In this document: piece after piece, positions 17,888 to 31,207 of the stretch
How positions within the stretch are numbered: position 1 is the stretch's first letter
How the letters are laid out: every line of letters starts with the position of its first letter
From: Comamonadaceae bacterium
GTDB lineage: Bacteria; Pseudomonadota; Gammaproteobacteria; Burkholderiales; Burkholderiaceae_C
Assembly (NCBI GenBank): GCA_947448745.1
Contig: CANFOQ010000001.1
Span: forward strand, 113,075-177,074
DNA length: 64,000 nucleotides
Direction of reading: 5' to 3'
The notes under the pieces: generated by a model
What the model saw: the letters and a program-made list of their open reading frames with translations, nothing else
Database searches by the model: none
What the model was told of the DNA's origin: nothing
Position numbers and translations under genes: made by a program

Positions 17888-17925
17888 ACGGGGCCGTGAA
17901 CAAGTTTCTGGGCTTGCTCAGATGA
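17884..17925 (+). CDS. 13-codon ORF coupled on both sides
   Basis: ATG 17884 overlaps the stop of the SDR gene by 4 bases (ATGA), and its own TGA (17923-17925) overlaps the ATG of the next gene by 4 bases. The peptide is MNGAVNKFLGLLR. It could be a coupling ORF that carries ribosomes from the SDR to the methyltransferase, or simply chance. No function is assigned. Confidence 0.35.
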   Translation: MNGAVNKFLGLLR

Positions 17926-18476
17926 GCACATCGCTTCACGGCACGGGTGAGCCCTCCCCTTGGGTGCAACGCTGGTCGCACCTCATCCCCGCCTCAGGGC
18001 GTGTGCTCGATGTGGCCTGCGGCCACGGACGGCACATGCGGTATTTGCAAGCACTGGGCTTTCAATGCTTGGGACTGGACCGCGATGCCGCCGCGCTCGA
18101 TACGGCCAAACAATTTGGCAACGTGCTTCATGCCGATGTGGAAAATCACGCTTGGCCATTGAACGGTGTGCAGTTTGACGCGGTGGTGGTGACCAACTAT
18201 TTATGGCGACCGCTGTGGCCGCACATTTTGCAAAGCTTGAAGCCCGGTGGTGTGTTGATTTACGAAACCTTTGCAGCAGGGAATGAAACCATGGGCAAAC
18301 CTTCCAACCCGCATTTCTTGCTGAACCCTGGTGAACTGCTGGCGGTTTGCAAGGGTTTGCGGGTGGTGGCTTTTGAAGATGGTTTTTTGCCTGATCCCGC
18401 GCGTTGTGTGCAACGCATCGTGGCGACTGGATCAGACCGACCCGCACAAGACCTAAAGCTAGAATCCTCTCTTTAG
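17922..18476 (+). CDS. class I SAM-dependent methyltransferase
   Basis: A 184-residue protein with a Rossmann methyltransferase core. Motif I is VLDVACGHGRHMRY at about residues 28-41, motif II is CLGLDRDAAAL, and then come FDAVVVTNYLWRPLWPHI and LKPGGVLIYETFA. It resembles the TehB-like small methyltransferases. The fold gives no target. It is the last gene of the tightly packed MFS / peptide / SDR / ORF / methyltransferase run. dapA starts 20 bases after its stop. Confidence 0.85.
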   Translation: MSTSLHGTGEPSPWVQRWSHLIPASGRVLDVACGHGRHMRYLQALGFQCLGLDRDAAALDTAKQFGNVLHADVENHAWPLNGVQFDAVVVTNYLWRPLWPHILQSLKPGGVLIYETFAAGNETMGKPSNPHFLLNPGELLAVCKGLRVVAFEDGFLPDPARCVQRIVATGSDRPAQDLKLESSL

Positions 18477-18496
18477 TCACCTACTGACGATATTCA

Positions 18497-19378
18497 ATGA
18501 AACCCATCTCTGGAAGCATCGTGGCCTTGGTCACACCGATGTTGGAAGACGGCAGCATCGATTACCCCCATTTACGCTCGCTCATCGATTGGCACATTGA
18601 GCAAGGCACCGATTGCATTGGCGTCGTGGGCACCACGGGCGAATCGCCCACCGTCACGGTGGAAGAACACTGCGAAATCATCCGCGTCTCGGTGGAACAG
18701 GCCAAGGGGCGCGTGCCCATCATGGCCGGTTGCGGTGCCAACTCCACTGCTGAAGCCATCGATTTGGCCAAGTTCGCCAAAGATGTGGGCGCCGATTGCC
18801 AACTGCAAGTCGTGCCCTACTACAACAAGCCCACGCAAGAAGGCCAGTATTTGCATTTCCGGGCCATCGCCGAAGCCGTGAACTTGCCGATGGTGCTCTA
18901 CAACGTGCCTGGTCGGACCGTGGCCGATATGCAGCACGACACCGTCATGCGCTTGGCGCAAATCGACGGCATAATTGGCATCAAAGAAGCCACTGGCAAC
19001 ATTGAACGCGCCCAATGGTTGATCCACGAAGCGCCCAAAGGCTTTAGCGTTTATTCAGGCGACGATGGCACCGCCGTGGCCCTCATGTTGTGCGGTGGCC
19101 AAGGCAACATCAGCGTCACCGCCAATGTGGCCCCCAAACGCATGCACGAACTCTGCGTGGCCGCCATGGCCGGCCAAGCGCACGAAGCCATGGCCATTCA
19201 ACGCCAGCTGCTGAACTTGCACAAACACATGTTCCTTGAAGCCAACCCCATCCCCGTGAAGTGGGCCGTGGCCCGCATGGGCTTGTGTGGTGGCACCATG
19301 CGCTTGCCTATGACCCCTTTGTCCAGCCCGCTTGAACCGCTGCTGGAATCCGCCCTTCGCAAGAACGGCTTGATCTAA
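18497..19378 (+). CDS. dapA: 4-hydroxy-tetrahydrodipicolinate synthase
   Basis: A 293-residue enzyme that condenses pyruvate with aspartate semialdehyde, the first committed step of the lysine / diaminopimelate path. Key signatures are GTTGESPT near residue 43, LYNVPGRT near 133 (tyrosine of the catalytic triad) and the Schiff-base lysine in GIKEATGN. The length is normal for the family. bamC follows 26 bases later, the same order as in Escherichia coli, where bamC was first named dapX. Confidence 0.97.
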   Translation: MKPISGSIVALVTPMLEDGSIDYPHLRSLIDWHIEQGTDCIGVVGTTGESPTVTVEEHCEIIRVSVEQAKGRVPIMAGCGANSTAEAIDLAKFAKDVGADCQLQVVPYYNKPTQEGQYLHFRAIAEAVNLPMVLYNVPGRTVADMQHDTVMRLAQIDGIIGIKEATGNIERAQWLIHEAPKGFSVYSGDDGTAVALMLCGGQGNISVTANVAPKRMHELCVAAMAGQAHEAMAIQRQLLNLHKHMFLEANPIPVKWAVARMGLCGGTMRLPMTPLSSPLEPLLESALRKNGLI

Positions 19379-19404
19379 CTGCTTCCCTAAAAGGACACTT
19401 GTTG

Positions 19405-20517
19405 ATGTCATATTCGTCGTTGGTTTCTTTGCGCACTGTTGGTTTGACAGTGGTCTTGGCCGGATTGGCCGCTTGCGGGTCGGTGATTGAAACCGACAAA
19501 GTGAATTACAAGTCTGAAACGGAAGACAAAGGTCAGACCACCTTGGAAGTGCCGCCAGACTTGAGCAAACTCAACCGCAACAAACGCTATGACATGCCCA
19601 ATGGCAAGTTCAGCGCCAACCAGCAAGACGATGGCAAGGCAAGCACCAATGCCGACGGCACCAGCCCCTTGCAACTGGCCGACATCCAGGTCAAACGTTC
19701 TGGCAACCAAATGTGGCTCGACATCGGTCGCCCACCTGAAGAGTTGTGGCCCCAAGTGCGCGACTTCTGGAAAGAGTCTGGCTTTGTGTTGGCACGCGAC
19801 GAGCAAAAAATTGGTGTGATGGAAACCGACTGGGCAGAAAACCGCGCCAAGTTGCCACAAGACTTCATCCGCCGCAGCTTGGGCAAGGTCATCGATTCGC
19901 TTTATTCCACCGGCGAGCGCGACAAATTCCGCATCCGGCTGGAACGCACCACCAACAACCACACCGAGTTGTTTGTCAGCCACCGTGGTCTCATGGAGGT
20001 CTACACCGATGCCTTGAGCAAGAGCACCACATGGCAGCCACGGCCGAACGACCCCGAGTTGGAAAAAGAATTTCTGCGCCGCATCATGGTCAAGCTGGCA
20101 CCGGCCAAGCCCAATCCCGACAAGGCCATGGACCAAGTGGCCGTCAGCAGCGCCAGCAAACTCATCAACGTGAATGGCAAACCCGCGGTGTCTTTCAACC
20201 AAAGCTTTGACATTGCATGGCGACGTGTGGGTGTGGCACTGGACCGCAACGGCTTCACCGTGGAAGACCGGGATCGCAAACAAGGCATTTACTTCGTGCG
20301 CTATGTCGAAGTCGGCCCTGAAGGCGATGAAGGCTTCTTCAGCAAATGGTTTGGCAAAGCCAAAGCTGGGGCACAAGGGCCCAAACAATACCGCTTGAAA
20401 CTCGAAGCCGGTGAAGAGGGCAGCACCAACATCCTGATCCTGAACTCTTCAGGCGAAGCGGACGGTTCACCGAACGCGCAAAAAATCGCCCAATTGCTCG
20501 TCAGCGAACTCCAGTAA
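19405..20517 (+). CDS. bamC: outer-membrane assembly lipoprotein BamC
   Basis: A 370-residue lipoprotein of the BAM complex, which inserts beta-barrel proteins in the outer membrane. It has a lipobox LAAC at about residues 20-23 and an unstructured region with PPDLSKLNRN, the BamC segment known to bind BamD. Two helix-grip domains follow. ATG 19405 is chosen because AAGGA lies 10 bases upstream; two TTG codons just before it are in frame. The position after dapA supports the call. Confidence 0.93.
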   Translation: MSYSSLVSLRTVGLTVVLAGLAACGSVIETDKVNYKSETEDKGQTTLEVPPDLSKLNRNKRYDMPNGKFSANQQDDGKASTNADGTSPLQLADIQVKRSGNQMWLDIGRPPEELWPQVRDFWKESGFVLARDEQKIGVMETDWAENRAKLPQDFIRRSLGKVIDSLYSTGERDKFRIRLERTTNNHTELFVSHRGLMEVYTDALSKSTTWQPRPNDPELEKEFLRRIMVKLAPAKPNPDKAMDQVAVSSASKLINVNGKPAVSFNQSFDIAWRRVGVALDRNGFTVEDRDRKQGIYFVRYVEVGPEGDEGFFSKWFGKAKAGAQGPKQYRLKLEAGEEGSTNILILNSSGEADGSPNAQKIAQLLVSELQ

Positions 20518-20521
20518 GCCT

Positions 20522-21310
20522 GTGCTGCGGTTCAAAAACCTGGGCAGTGGCAGCGCGGGCAACGCGACCTTGGTCGAAGCACACTGCGGCACCCAGGTGT
20601 CGCGTTTGCTGATCGACTGCGGTTTGAGCGTGCGCGAACTTGGCAAACGCTTGATTGCCGCCGACCTGAATCTTGAAGACATCGACGCTGTGTTCATCAC
20701 CCATGAACACGCCGACCATGTGGGGCACGCCCGCGCCTTTGCCCAAAAAACCGGTGCTGATGTGTGGATGAGCAAGGGCACTGCCTTGGCTTGCAACTTG
20801 GCCGAGTGGGACTTGGGGCCTGAACAGTTCAATGTGGCGCGTGATGGTGAAGCCATTCAGATCGGGGCTTTGCAACTGCACCCCTTCACCGTGCCACACG
20901 ATGCACGTGAACCGCTGCAATTGCGCTGCACCGATGGTGATGTGCATTTGGGTGTCTTAACGGATTTGGGCCATGGCAGCAGCCATGTGGTGCAAGCCTT
21001 GCAACATTGCCATGCACTGCTTCTAGAGTGCAATCACGACCCTGCGTTGTTGGCGCAATCGAGCTATCCCGGGTTCTTAAAAAAACGCATTGCGGGTCCG
21101 CAAGGTCATTTGTCGAATGAAGAATCGGCGCAACTCATCAGTGCGCTGGTGCATCCCAGCCTGAACCTGATCGTGGCAGCCCACCTGAGCGAGCGCAACA
21201 ACCGACCCGATTTGGCACAAAGCCTGGTGGCCATGGCTGCGGGTTGCCAGGCCAGTGAGATTGAAGTGGCCGACCCCTTGCTGGGCACGCCATGGTTCAA
21301 AGTGCATTGA
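20522..21310 (+). CDS. MBL-fold metallohydrolase, WalJ/YycJ-like
   Basis: A 262-residue beta-lactamase-fold protein with the metal-binding HEHADHVGH motif, GSGSAGNATLVE at the start and LLECNHD later. This pattern is that of the YycJ/WalJ group, which are predicted nucleases. It starts with GTG 20522, four bases after the stop of bamC, so it is probably the last gene of dapA-bamC-walJ. A strong hairpin follows at once (21321-21344). Confidence 0.87.
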   Translation: MLRFKNLGSGSAGNATLVEAHCGTQVSRLLIDCGLSVRELGKRLIAADLNLEDIDAVFITHEHADHVGHARAFAQKTGADVWMSKGTALACNLAEWDLGPEQFNVARDGEAIQIGALQLHPFTVPHDAREPLQLRCTDGDVHLGVLTDLGHGSSHVVQALQHCHALLLECNHDPALLAQSSYPGFLKKRIAGPQGHLSNEESAQLISALVHPSLNLIVAAHLSERNNRPDLAQSLVAMAAGCQASEIEVADPLLGTPWFKVH

Positions 21311-21320
21311 CAAAAAAAAA

Positions 21321-21344
21321 GCCACCCGAAGGTGGCGTTTTTTT
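21321..21344. terminator. bidirectional intrinsic terminator
   Basis: GCCACC, loop CGAA, GGTGGC (21321-21336) is followed by G and seven T on the plus strand and preceded by nine A. It can therefore end transcription of the metallohydrolase operon from the left and of the small lipoprotein gene from the right. Confidence 0.9.
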
Positions 21345-21358
21345 CGAAGCAGAAAAAA

Positions 21359-21535
21359 TTACTTCTTCTCTTCAGCAGGTGCAGCAGCAGGAGCGGCAGC
21401 AGGTGCAGCTGCGGGAGCAGCAGCAGGAGCTTCAGCAGCAGGTGCAGGAGCAGCAGCAGGAGCGGGGGCTTCTTTTTTACCGCAAGCGACCAGAGCAGCA
21501 GCCAACAAAGTTGCCAAGAGGAGTGATTTTTTCAT
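21359..21535 (-). CDS. small Ala/Pro-rich lipoprotein
   Basis: A 58-residue product with a lipoprotein signal: MKKSLLLATLLAAALVAC with Cys18 as the lipidated residue, then GKKE. The rest is low complexity, built of Ala-Pro repeats (PAAAP units), and ends EEKK. It resembles small Burkholderiales lipoproteins of the entericidin type in size and signal only. The repetitive tail suits an extended spacer anchored in the outer membrane. It sits 15 bases from a shared terminator. A TATAAT box lies on its own strand at 21654-21649, about 115 bases upstream. Confidence 0.75.
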   Translation of the reverse strand: MKKSLLLATLLAAALVACGKKEAPAPAAAPAPAAEAPAAAPAAAPAAAPAAAPAEEKK

Positions 21536-21648
21536 GGAAATTTCCTTTAAGTGATGCGAAAAACATTGCAAGGTTTGCCGCAACTTTCAATCTAAATTAA
21601 AAATTGCAACTGAGCCGATGGACTCAAGCTCCTTCAACTCAGCCTCGC

Positions 21649-21654
21649 ATTATA
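21649..21654 (-). promoter_or_regulatory. -10 box TATAAT for the small lipoprotein gene
   Basis: A perfect TATAAT on the minus strand (read from 21654 to 21649) would give an untranslated leader of about 105 bases. The match to the -35 consensus is poor. It lies between the lipoprotein gene and the end of the ribosomal oxygenase gene. Confidence 0.45.
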
Positions 21655-21693
21655 GGTGATTTCCCGTACCTTCATGAAAAGCACCAAAATTGG

Positions 21694-22818
21694 TCATTCT
21701 GATGGATGTATCCAACCCGCTTCCAACCAAGACACGAGTAAATGCCGCACTTCGTCAGAAGCCTTGGCGATTTGGTATTCATCCAAAGCGCGCTTGTCCG
21801 CCAAGCGGCGTAAGCAACGGGCATCGGCACCTTGGCAGCGCCAGCTCTCGCCATTCATGAAGACGAAATCTTGGTCGTAAAGCATTTTGCTTTTGTCATC
21901 CAACCGAACTGCCCCTGACTGATCGGGTGCAGGCTGAGCCTCAAACCACACATCAGATTTGGGCTCGGATAAAAATTCTCCCAAAGCACAACGCACATCA
22001 CTTTGGCGCTTGATGGCTTTTTGCACGGCCTCTAGCGCGAAGCTTTGCAACCCAAGTGGTATGAGCGCTGGGTGCGTGGCAGCTGCTTGACGCGGGTCTT
22101 TGTAGAGCGCCGAGGAGGCTTCTGGCTCCATGTCGGCCAAGCGGGTGAGCAGTTCGCGGGCCAGGCTCTCGGGCGACTCGGCCTTGAAACCAATCGAATA
22201 AGTCATGCATTCACCCACCGCCACACCTTCGTGCGCATAGTGTGGTGGCAAGTACAGCATGTCGCCAGCCTCGAGCACAAAGGTCTCGGTGGGTTTGAAG
22301 GCTTTCAAAATTTTCAGCGGCACGTCTTCACGCAAACGCAGGTCTTTTTGCGGGCTGATGCGCCAGCGCCGCTGGCCATGGGCTTGCAACAAGAACACGT
22401 CGTAGCTGTCAAAGTGCGGGCCCACGCCGCCGCCGTTGGTGGCATAGCTGATCATCACATCGTCCAAGCGTGCATCGGGCACAAAGCGAAAGCGGTCACG
22501 CAAGGCCGCCACTTGCGCATCGTGCAAGTCGACCCCTTGCACCAACAAGGTCCAATGCGATCGACTGAACGGCGGCAAGCTGCGCGGCTTGAAGGGTCCA
22601 TGGCGAAACGTCCAAGCGCTTGTTTTGATGTCGCCGGTGACCAAGCGGGATTCAACCTCAGGCTGTGCGGCCAAGGCCAGCAAGGCTTGGCGGCTGAGCA
22701 GCGGCTTCATGTCGGGCACGGCTTGGCGAATCAGCAAGGGCTTTTTTTGCCAGTATTGGCGCATGAAGACGTCAGGGCTGATCTGTCCCAACACACTGGG
22801 CACGGCGGTTTTTTTCAT
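21694..22818 (-). CDS. cupin/JmjC ribosomal oxygenase (RoxA/YcfD type)
   Basis: A 374-residue Fe(II)/2-oxoglutarate oxygenase. The facial triad is visible as His135-x-Asp137 in GVGPHFDSYDVFLLQ and a histidine in LPPHYAHEG near 193-196. LLVQGVDLHD and WRISPQKDLRLREDVPLKIL are typical of the bacterial enzymes that hydroxylate an arginine of ribosomal protein L16. A C-terminal winged-helix part follows. ATG 22818 (MKKTAVPSVLGQ) is the family-like start; the reading frame stays open far upstream. It is divergent from the FKBP gene, with 30 bases between starts. Confidence 0.88.
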   Translation of the reverse strand: MKKTAVPSVLGQISPDVFMRQYWQKKPLLIRQAVPDMKPLLSRQALLALAAQPEVESRLVTGDIKTSAWTFRHGPFKPRSLPPFSRSHWTLLVQGVDLHDAQVAALRDRFRFVPDARLDDVMISYATNGGGVGPHFDSYDVFLLQAHGQRRWRISPQKDLRLREDVPLKILKAFKPTETFVLEAGDMLYLPPHYAHEGVAVGECMTYSIGFKAESPESLARELLTRLADMEPEASSALYKDPRQAAATHPALIPLGLQSFALEAVQKAIKRQSDVRCALGEFLSEPKSDVWFEAQPAPDQSGAVRLDDKSKMLYDQDFVFMNGESWRCQGADARCLRRLADKRALDEYQIAKASDEVRHLLVSWLEAGWIHPSE

Positions 22819-22848
22819 GGTCACTCCAAACTGCGACAATTCTGCCCC

Positions 22849-23370
22849 ATGAACATCACACCCGATTGCGTTGTGGCCCTGACATGGGTCCTCAAAGACA
22901 CCCAAGGCGAACTCTTGGACGAACTCGACGACCCCGTGGAGTTTTATTTGGGCGGCCATGACCTGCTCGACAAAATCCAGCACGCCTTGCAAGACCACCA
23001 AGTGGGCGATCAGATTGATCTGCACTTGGAACCCGAAGACGCGTTCGGCGACTTCGACGAAACCCTGATTTTTTTAGAACCGCGGGGTTTGTTTCCTGAA
23101 GGCTTGGAAGAAGGCATGACGATTGAAGGCCATGCCCTGCCCGCTGCATGCAACAGCGAGATGCCCAAAGAAGTGATCTACACCATCACCGATTTGTACC
23201 CCGAGCATGTGGTGCTGGATGGCAACCATCCGCTCTCAGGCATCGCCTTGCGCATTTCTTTGAAGATCACGGGTGTGCGCCACGCCACCAGCCAAGAAAA
23301 AGCGCATGGCAGTTGCGGCTCTGGCTTTTTCACATTGCCACCCGCACCGGGCAGCGATACCTTGCATTGA
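22849..23370 (+). CDS. FKBP-type peptidyl-prolyl isomerase, SlyD-like
   Basis: A 173-residue protein with the SlyD layout: a short FKBP half (VALTWVLKDTQGELLDELDD, FYLGGHDLLDKIQHAL) and an IF (insert-in-flap) segment (EDAFGDFDETLIFLEPRGLFPEG and onward). SlyD proteins speed proline isomerisation and act as chaperones. The histidine-rich metal-binding tail of E. coli SlyD is missing; the tail here is short and Gly/Ser/Pro-rich. The gene ends one base before the convergent dut. Confidence 0.88.
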   Translation: MNITPDCVVALTWVLKDTQGELLDELDDPVEFYLGGHDLLDKIQHALQDHQVGDQIDLHLEPEDAFGDFDETLIFLEPRGLFPEGLEEGMTIEGHALPAACNSEMPKEVIYTITDLYPEHVVLDGNHPLSGIALRISLKITGVRHATSQEKAHGSCGSGFFTLPPAPGSDTLH

Positions 23371-23371
23371 G

Positions 23372-23821
23372 TTATTTTTTGCCAGTCGAGCCGTAGCCAC
23401 CTTCACCGCGCTCGCTGGCGGCGGCAAACTCGTTCACCAAGTTGAACTGCGCTTGCACCACGGGCACGATGACCAGTTGGGCGATGCGCTCCATGGGTTC
23501 GATGGTGAAAGCCACATCACTGCGGTTCCAAGCGCTGACCATCAACTGCCCTTGGTAATCACTGTCAATCAGCCCGACCAAATTGCCCAGCACGATGCCG
23601 TGTTTGTGGCCCAAGCCCGAGCGCGGCAGGATGAGTGCGGCAAAGCCTGGATCGTTCAAATGGATGGCCATGCCGGTGGGCACGAGTTGCCAAGCATTGG
23701 GCTGCAAGGTGAGCGGCGCATCCAAACAAGCTCGCAAGTCCAAGCCTGCGCTGCCCGGTGTGGCGTAGCTGGGCAATTGATCGACTAAACGGGCGTCCAA
23801 GACTTTCACATCCAACTTCAT
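23372..23821 (-). CDS. dut: deoxyuridine 5'-triphosphate nucleotidohydrolase
   Basis: A 149-residue trimeric dUTPase with all five motifs: [31 protein letters not shown] with the catalytic aspartate, ERIAQLVI, and [12 protein letters not shown] at the end. It turns dUTP into dUMP, keeping uracil out of DNA and feeding thymidylate synthesis. ATG 23821 has GGAAG just upstream. It follows coaBC by 14 bases on the same strand; the coaBC-dut pair is widely conserved in proteobacteria. Confidence 0.97.
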   Translation of the reverse strand: MKLDVKVLDARLVDQLPSYATPGSAGLDLRACLDAPLTLQPNAWQLVPTGMAIHLNDPGFAALILPRSGLGHKHGIVLGNLVGLIDSDYQGQLMVSAWNRSDVAFTIEPMERIAQLVIVPVVQAQFNLVNEFAAASERGEGGYGSTGKK

Positions 23822-23835
23822 ACTGCTTCCTTGCT

Positions 23836-28946
<5,111 letters not shown>

Positions 28947-28968
28947 ACACTGAACGCGAGTTGTACCC

Positions 28969-29241
28969 ATGCGTCGTCCTGTCCCCCTGATCCTGCTGAG
29001 TCTGCTGCTGATCCTTCAGCTGCAGCTGTGGTTTGGGCGGGGCAGTATTCCCGATGTGTGGCGCTTGCGTCAGCAGTACGACAGCCAGTTGCAACTCAAT
29101 GCCCAAGCCGAGCAAAGCAACGAACGGCTGCGTGCCGAACTGCGCGACCTGCGCGATGGTTTGGAAATGGTGGAAGAGCGGGCACGGTTTGAAATCGGCA
29201 TGGTCAAGCCCAACGAAATTTTTGTGCAAATCGCCAAGTAA
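28969..29241 (+). CDS. ftsB: cell division protein FtsB
   Basis: A 90-residue single-pass membrane protein. A hydrophobic helix at residues about 4-22 (VPLILLSLLLILQLQLWFG) is followed by a coiled coil (LRQQYDSQLQLNAQAEQSNERL). The conserved ending RDGLEMVEERARFEIGMVKPNEIF is the DivIC/FtsB signature. It joins FtsL and FtsQ at the septum. Its place right after eno is the classical one. Confidence 0.95.
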   Translation: MRRPVPLILLSLLLILQLQLWFGRGSIPDVWRLRQQYDSQLQLNAQAEQSNERLRAELRDLRDGLEMVEERARFEIGMVKPNEIFVQIAK

Positions 29242-29244
29242 GCC

Positions 29245-29667
29245 GTGAGCAGCGCTGCCCGCCATGTGGTGTTGATGGGCGCACCTTGGACAGACCGCCA
29301 ACACCTCGCGCAAGCCTTGCAGGATGTGCTGCAAGCTTTGCAACAAGCTGCCACCCTGCACTGCCCCGCCTCCCCTGCTGAGTTAACCGCGCTGCCCCTC
29401 GCTGCTCAACACCTGTTGTGGAACCCCGCAGGCACTTTGCTGCTCGAGGATTGGCGCAGCGAACTTGAGCGTTTGCAGCGCAGCTTTCAGGTCTTGCATG
29501 GTGAGGGCCCAGAGGCTTTGAAACAGTGTGTTTATGCCTTGCTGCCGCCCCACTTGGCGCAAGACTGGGCGCGACAGCCGGTGCTGCCCAGGTGGGCCGG
29601 TGTGTGCGAAACCTGTGGCGATGCGGATTGCGAGCAGCGCTTGTTCAGCCGTTTATTGCAAGGCTGA
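29245..29667 (+). CDS. hypothetical protein with C-terminal cysteine motif
   Basis: A 140-residue protein starting at GTG 29245, three bases after the stop of ftsB. It is rich in Leu, Ala and Gln with long predicted helices. A tail GVCETCGDADCEQRLF has a C-x2-C-x4-C pattern that might hold a metal. I do not recognise the family. The reading frame overlaps the end of the convergent hslO gene by 15 bases. Its tight coupling to ftsB suggests co-expression, but nothing points to division. Confidence 0.6.
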   Translation: MSSAARHVVLMGAPWTDRQHLAQALQDVLQALQQAATLHCPASPAELTALPLAAQHLLWNPAGTLLLEDWRSELERLQRSFQVLHGEGPEALKQCVYALLPPHLAQDWARQPVLPRWAGVCETCGDADCEQRLFSRLLQG

Positions 29668-30639
29668 CGGGCTGGGCGGCGGTGGTGCGGGATGTGCGAA
29701 CAACTGCGCAGCATCCACCGCGTCATAGTGGTATTGCTGGCCACAAAAATCACAACCCACCTCGATGTTTTCGCGTTCGGCCAAGATGCTGTCGGCCTCG
29801 GCTTGACCCAAGCTGCGGATCATTTGGCTCACGCGTTCGCGGTTGCAACTGCACACAAAACGCGGTGAGGCGTCGCCAGGTTGCGGTGTGAAATGCCGCA
29901 CCTCCTCTTGCCAAAACAAGCGATGCAACACTTTCTCGGGCGACAAATTCAACAGCTCTTCTGAGGTGAGGCTGTTGGCCAAGATGGCGATGCGGTTGTA
30001 GTCTTCGCTTTGGCCAATGCTGTCTTCATCGGCCATGGTTTTGCTGCCGCCCAGGTTGCCGATGCCGCCCATGGGCAGGCGTTGAATCAGCAAGCCTGCT
30101 GCCACTTGATCGTTGGCGGCCAACACCAAGGTGGTGTCGAGTTGTTCGCTTTGCAGCATGTAGTGCGCCAGCACATCGCTGAAGCGTTTCAAGGGTTGTT
30201 TGTGATCGTCGTACAAAGACACCACGCCTTGGTAAGGTTGTTGGCCAGGTCGGCGTCCCACCGGGTCCAGGGTGATGGCGCAGCGGCCCAAGTTGTCTTG
30301 GTTGCACATGTCTTCAAAAGCCATGTTGGGCGTGACCTCACCAATGGTTTTGGCGGTGGAGCGCAAACACAAATCCGATTGCACTTCCACCACGGCCAGC
30401 TTCAGCGGTCCTTCACCATGCAGCTGCAACACCAACGCGCCTTCAAACTTGATGTTGGCCTGCATCAACACCGCAGCCGCGGTCATTTCACCCAACAAAT
30501 GCCGCACGGGTTCGGGGTAAGGGCCGGTTTCGAGGTTGTTGGCGCGGCGGCGCAAGATGTCTTGCCAACTGTCGGTCAAGCGCACCAACATGCCGCGCAC
30601 AGGCAGGCCTTCAAACAAAAATTTATGCAAAGCACTCAT
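29653..30639 (-). CDS. hslO: Hsp33 family redox-regulated chaperone
   Basis: A 328-residue holdase switched on by oxidation. The N-terminal substrate-binding domain covers most of the chain. The zinc-binding redox switch lies near the C-terminus, with cysteines in CSCNRERV and about 30 residues later in GCDFCGQQY, the C-x-C and C-x2-C pattern of Hsp33. A proline-rich tail of about 10 residues extends beyond the usual end. The gene follows a gamma-carbonic anhydrase gene on the same strand by 5 bases, so the two likely share a transcript. Confidence 0.95.
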   Translation of the reverse strand: MSALHKFLFEGLPVRGMLVRLTDSWQDILRRRANNLETGPYPEPVRHLLGEMTAAAVLMQANIKFEGALVLQLHGEGPLKLAVVEVQSDLCLRSTAKTIGEVTPNMAFEDMCNQDNLGRCAITLDPVGRRPGQQPYQGVVSLYDDHKQPLKRFSDVLAHYMLQSEQLDTTLVLAANDQVAAGLLIQRLPMGGIGNLGGSKTMADEDSIGQSEDYNRIAILANSLTSEELLNLSPEKVLHRLFWQEEVRHFTPQPGDASPRFVCSCNRERVSQMIRSLGQAEADSILAERENIEVGCDFCGQQYHYDAVDAAQLFAHPAPPPPSPSALQ

Positions 30640-30644
30640 GGGGT

Positions 30645-31169
30645 TCAGTCGATCTTTTTCAGGCCTGCTTGGTAGCGTTGGGCGTTGTGAATGTAGTGGC
30701 GGGCACTGGCTCGCAGGCCTTCAATTTGTTCAGGGGTGAGTTGACGTACCACCTTGGCGGGGCTGCCCAAAATCATCGAGCCATCGGGAAATGCTTTGCC
30801 CTCGGTCACCAATGAACCGGCACCGACCAAACAGTTTTTGCCGATGCGCACGCCGTTGAGGACGATGGCACCAATGCCAATCAAGCTTTCGTCACCAATG
30901 GTGCAGCCGTGCAGCATGACCTTGTGGCCCACCGTGACGTTTTTACCCACCACCACTGGCATGCCGTTGTCGGCATGGATGACGGCCAAGTCTTGCACGT
31001 TGCTGCCCTCGCCGATGGTGATGGTTTCGGTGTCGCCGCGAATGACAGCATTGAACCAGACGCTGGTGTCGGCGGCCAAGCTGACCGCGCCCATGACGTC
31101 GGCGCTCTCTGCGATCCACGCGCTCTTGTCAATCTGCGGAAGGTGTTCATCGAGTTGGTAAATCGCCAT
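30645..31169 (-). CDS. gamma-class carbonic anhydrase family protein
   Basis: A 174-residue left-handed beta-helix protein built of hexapeptide repeats. Metal-ligand histidines are in IHADNGMPVVVG, VTVGHKVMLHG and nearby, as in the YrdA/PaaY/CamH group. A C-terminal helix follows. Homologues are trimers with zinc between subunits; carbonic anhydrase activity is often low or unproven. ATG 31169 (MAIYQLDEHLP) is used instead of an in-frame start five codons upstream. Confidence 0.88.
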   Translation of the reverse strand: MAIYQLDEHLPQIDKSAWIAESADVMGAVSLAADTSVWFNAVIRGDTETITIGEGSNVQDLAVIHADNGMPVVVGKNVTVGHKVMLHGCTIGDESLIGIGAIVLNGVRIGKNCLVGAGSLVTEGKAFPDGSMILGSPAKVVRQLTPEQIEGLRASARHYIHNAQRYQAGLKKID

Positions 31170-31193
31170 GGGGTTTTCTCTCAAGTGGGCTTT

Positions 31194-31205
31194 CTACAAT
31201 TGTAG
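31194..31205. promoter_or_regulatory. perfect 12-bp palindrome carrying TACAAT on both strands
   Basis: CTACAATTGTAG lies 24 bases before the carbonic anhydrase start on the minus strand and 2 bases before the DUF455 start on the plus strand. Because it is a palindrome, it holds a -10-like TACAAT in both directions. On the plus strand, transcription from it would begin about at the ATG, giving a leaderless message. Confidence 0.45.
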
Positions 31206-31207
31206 GG

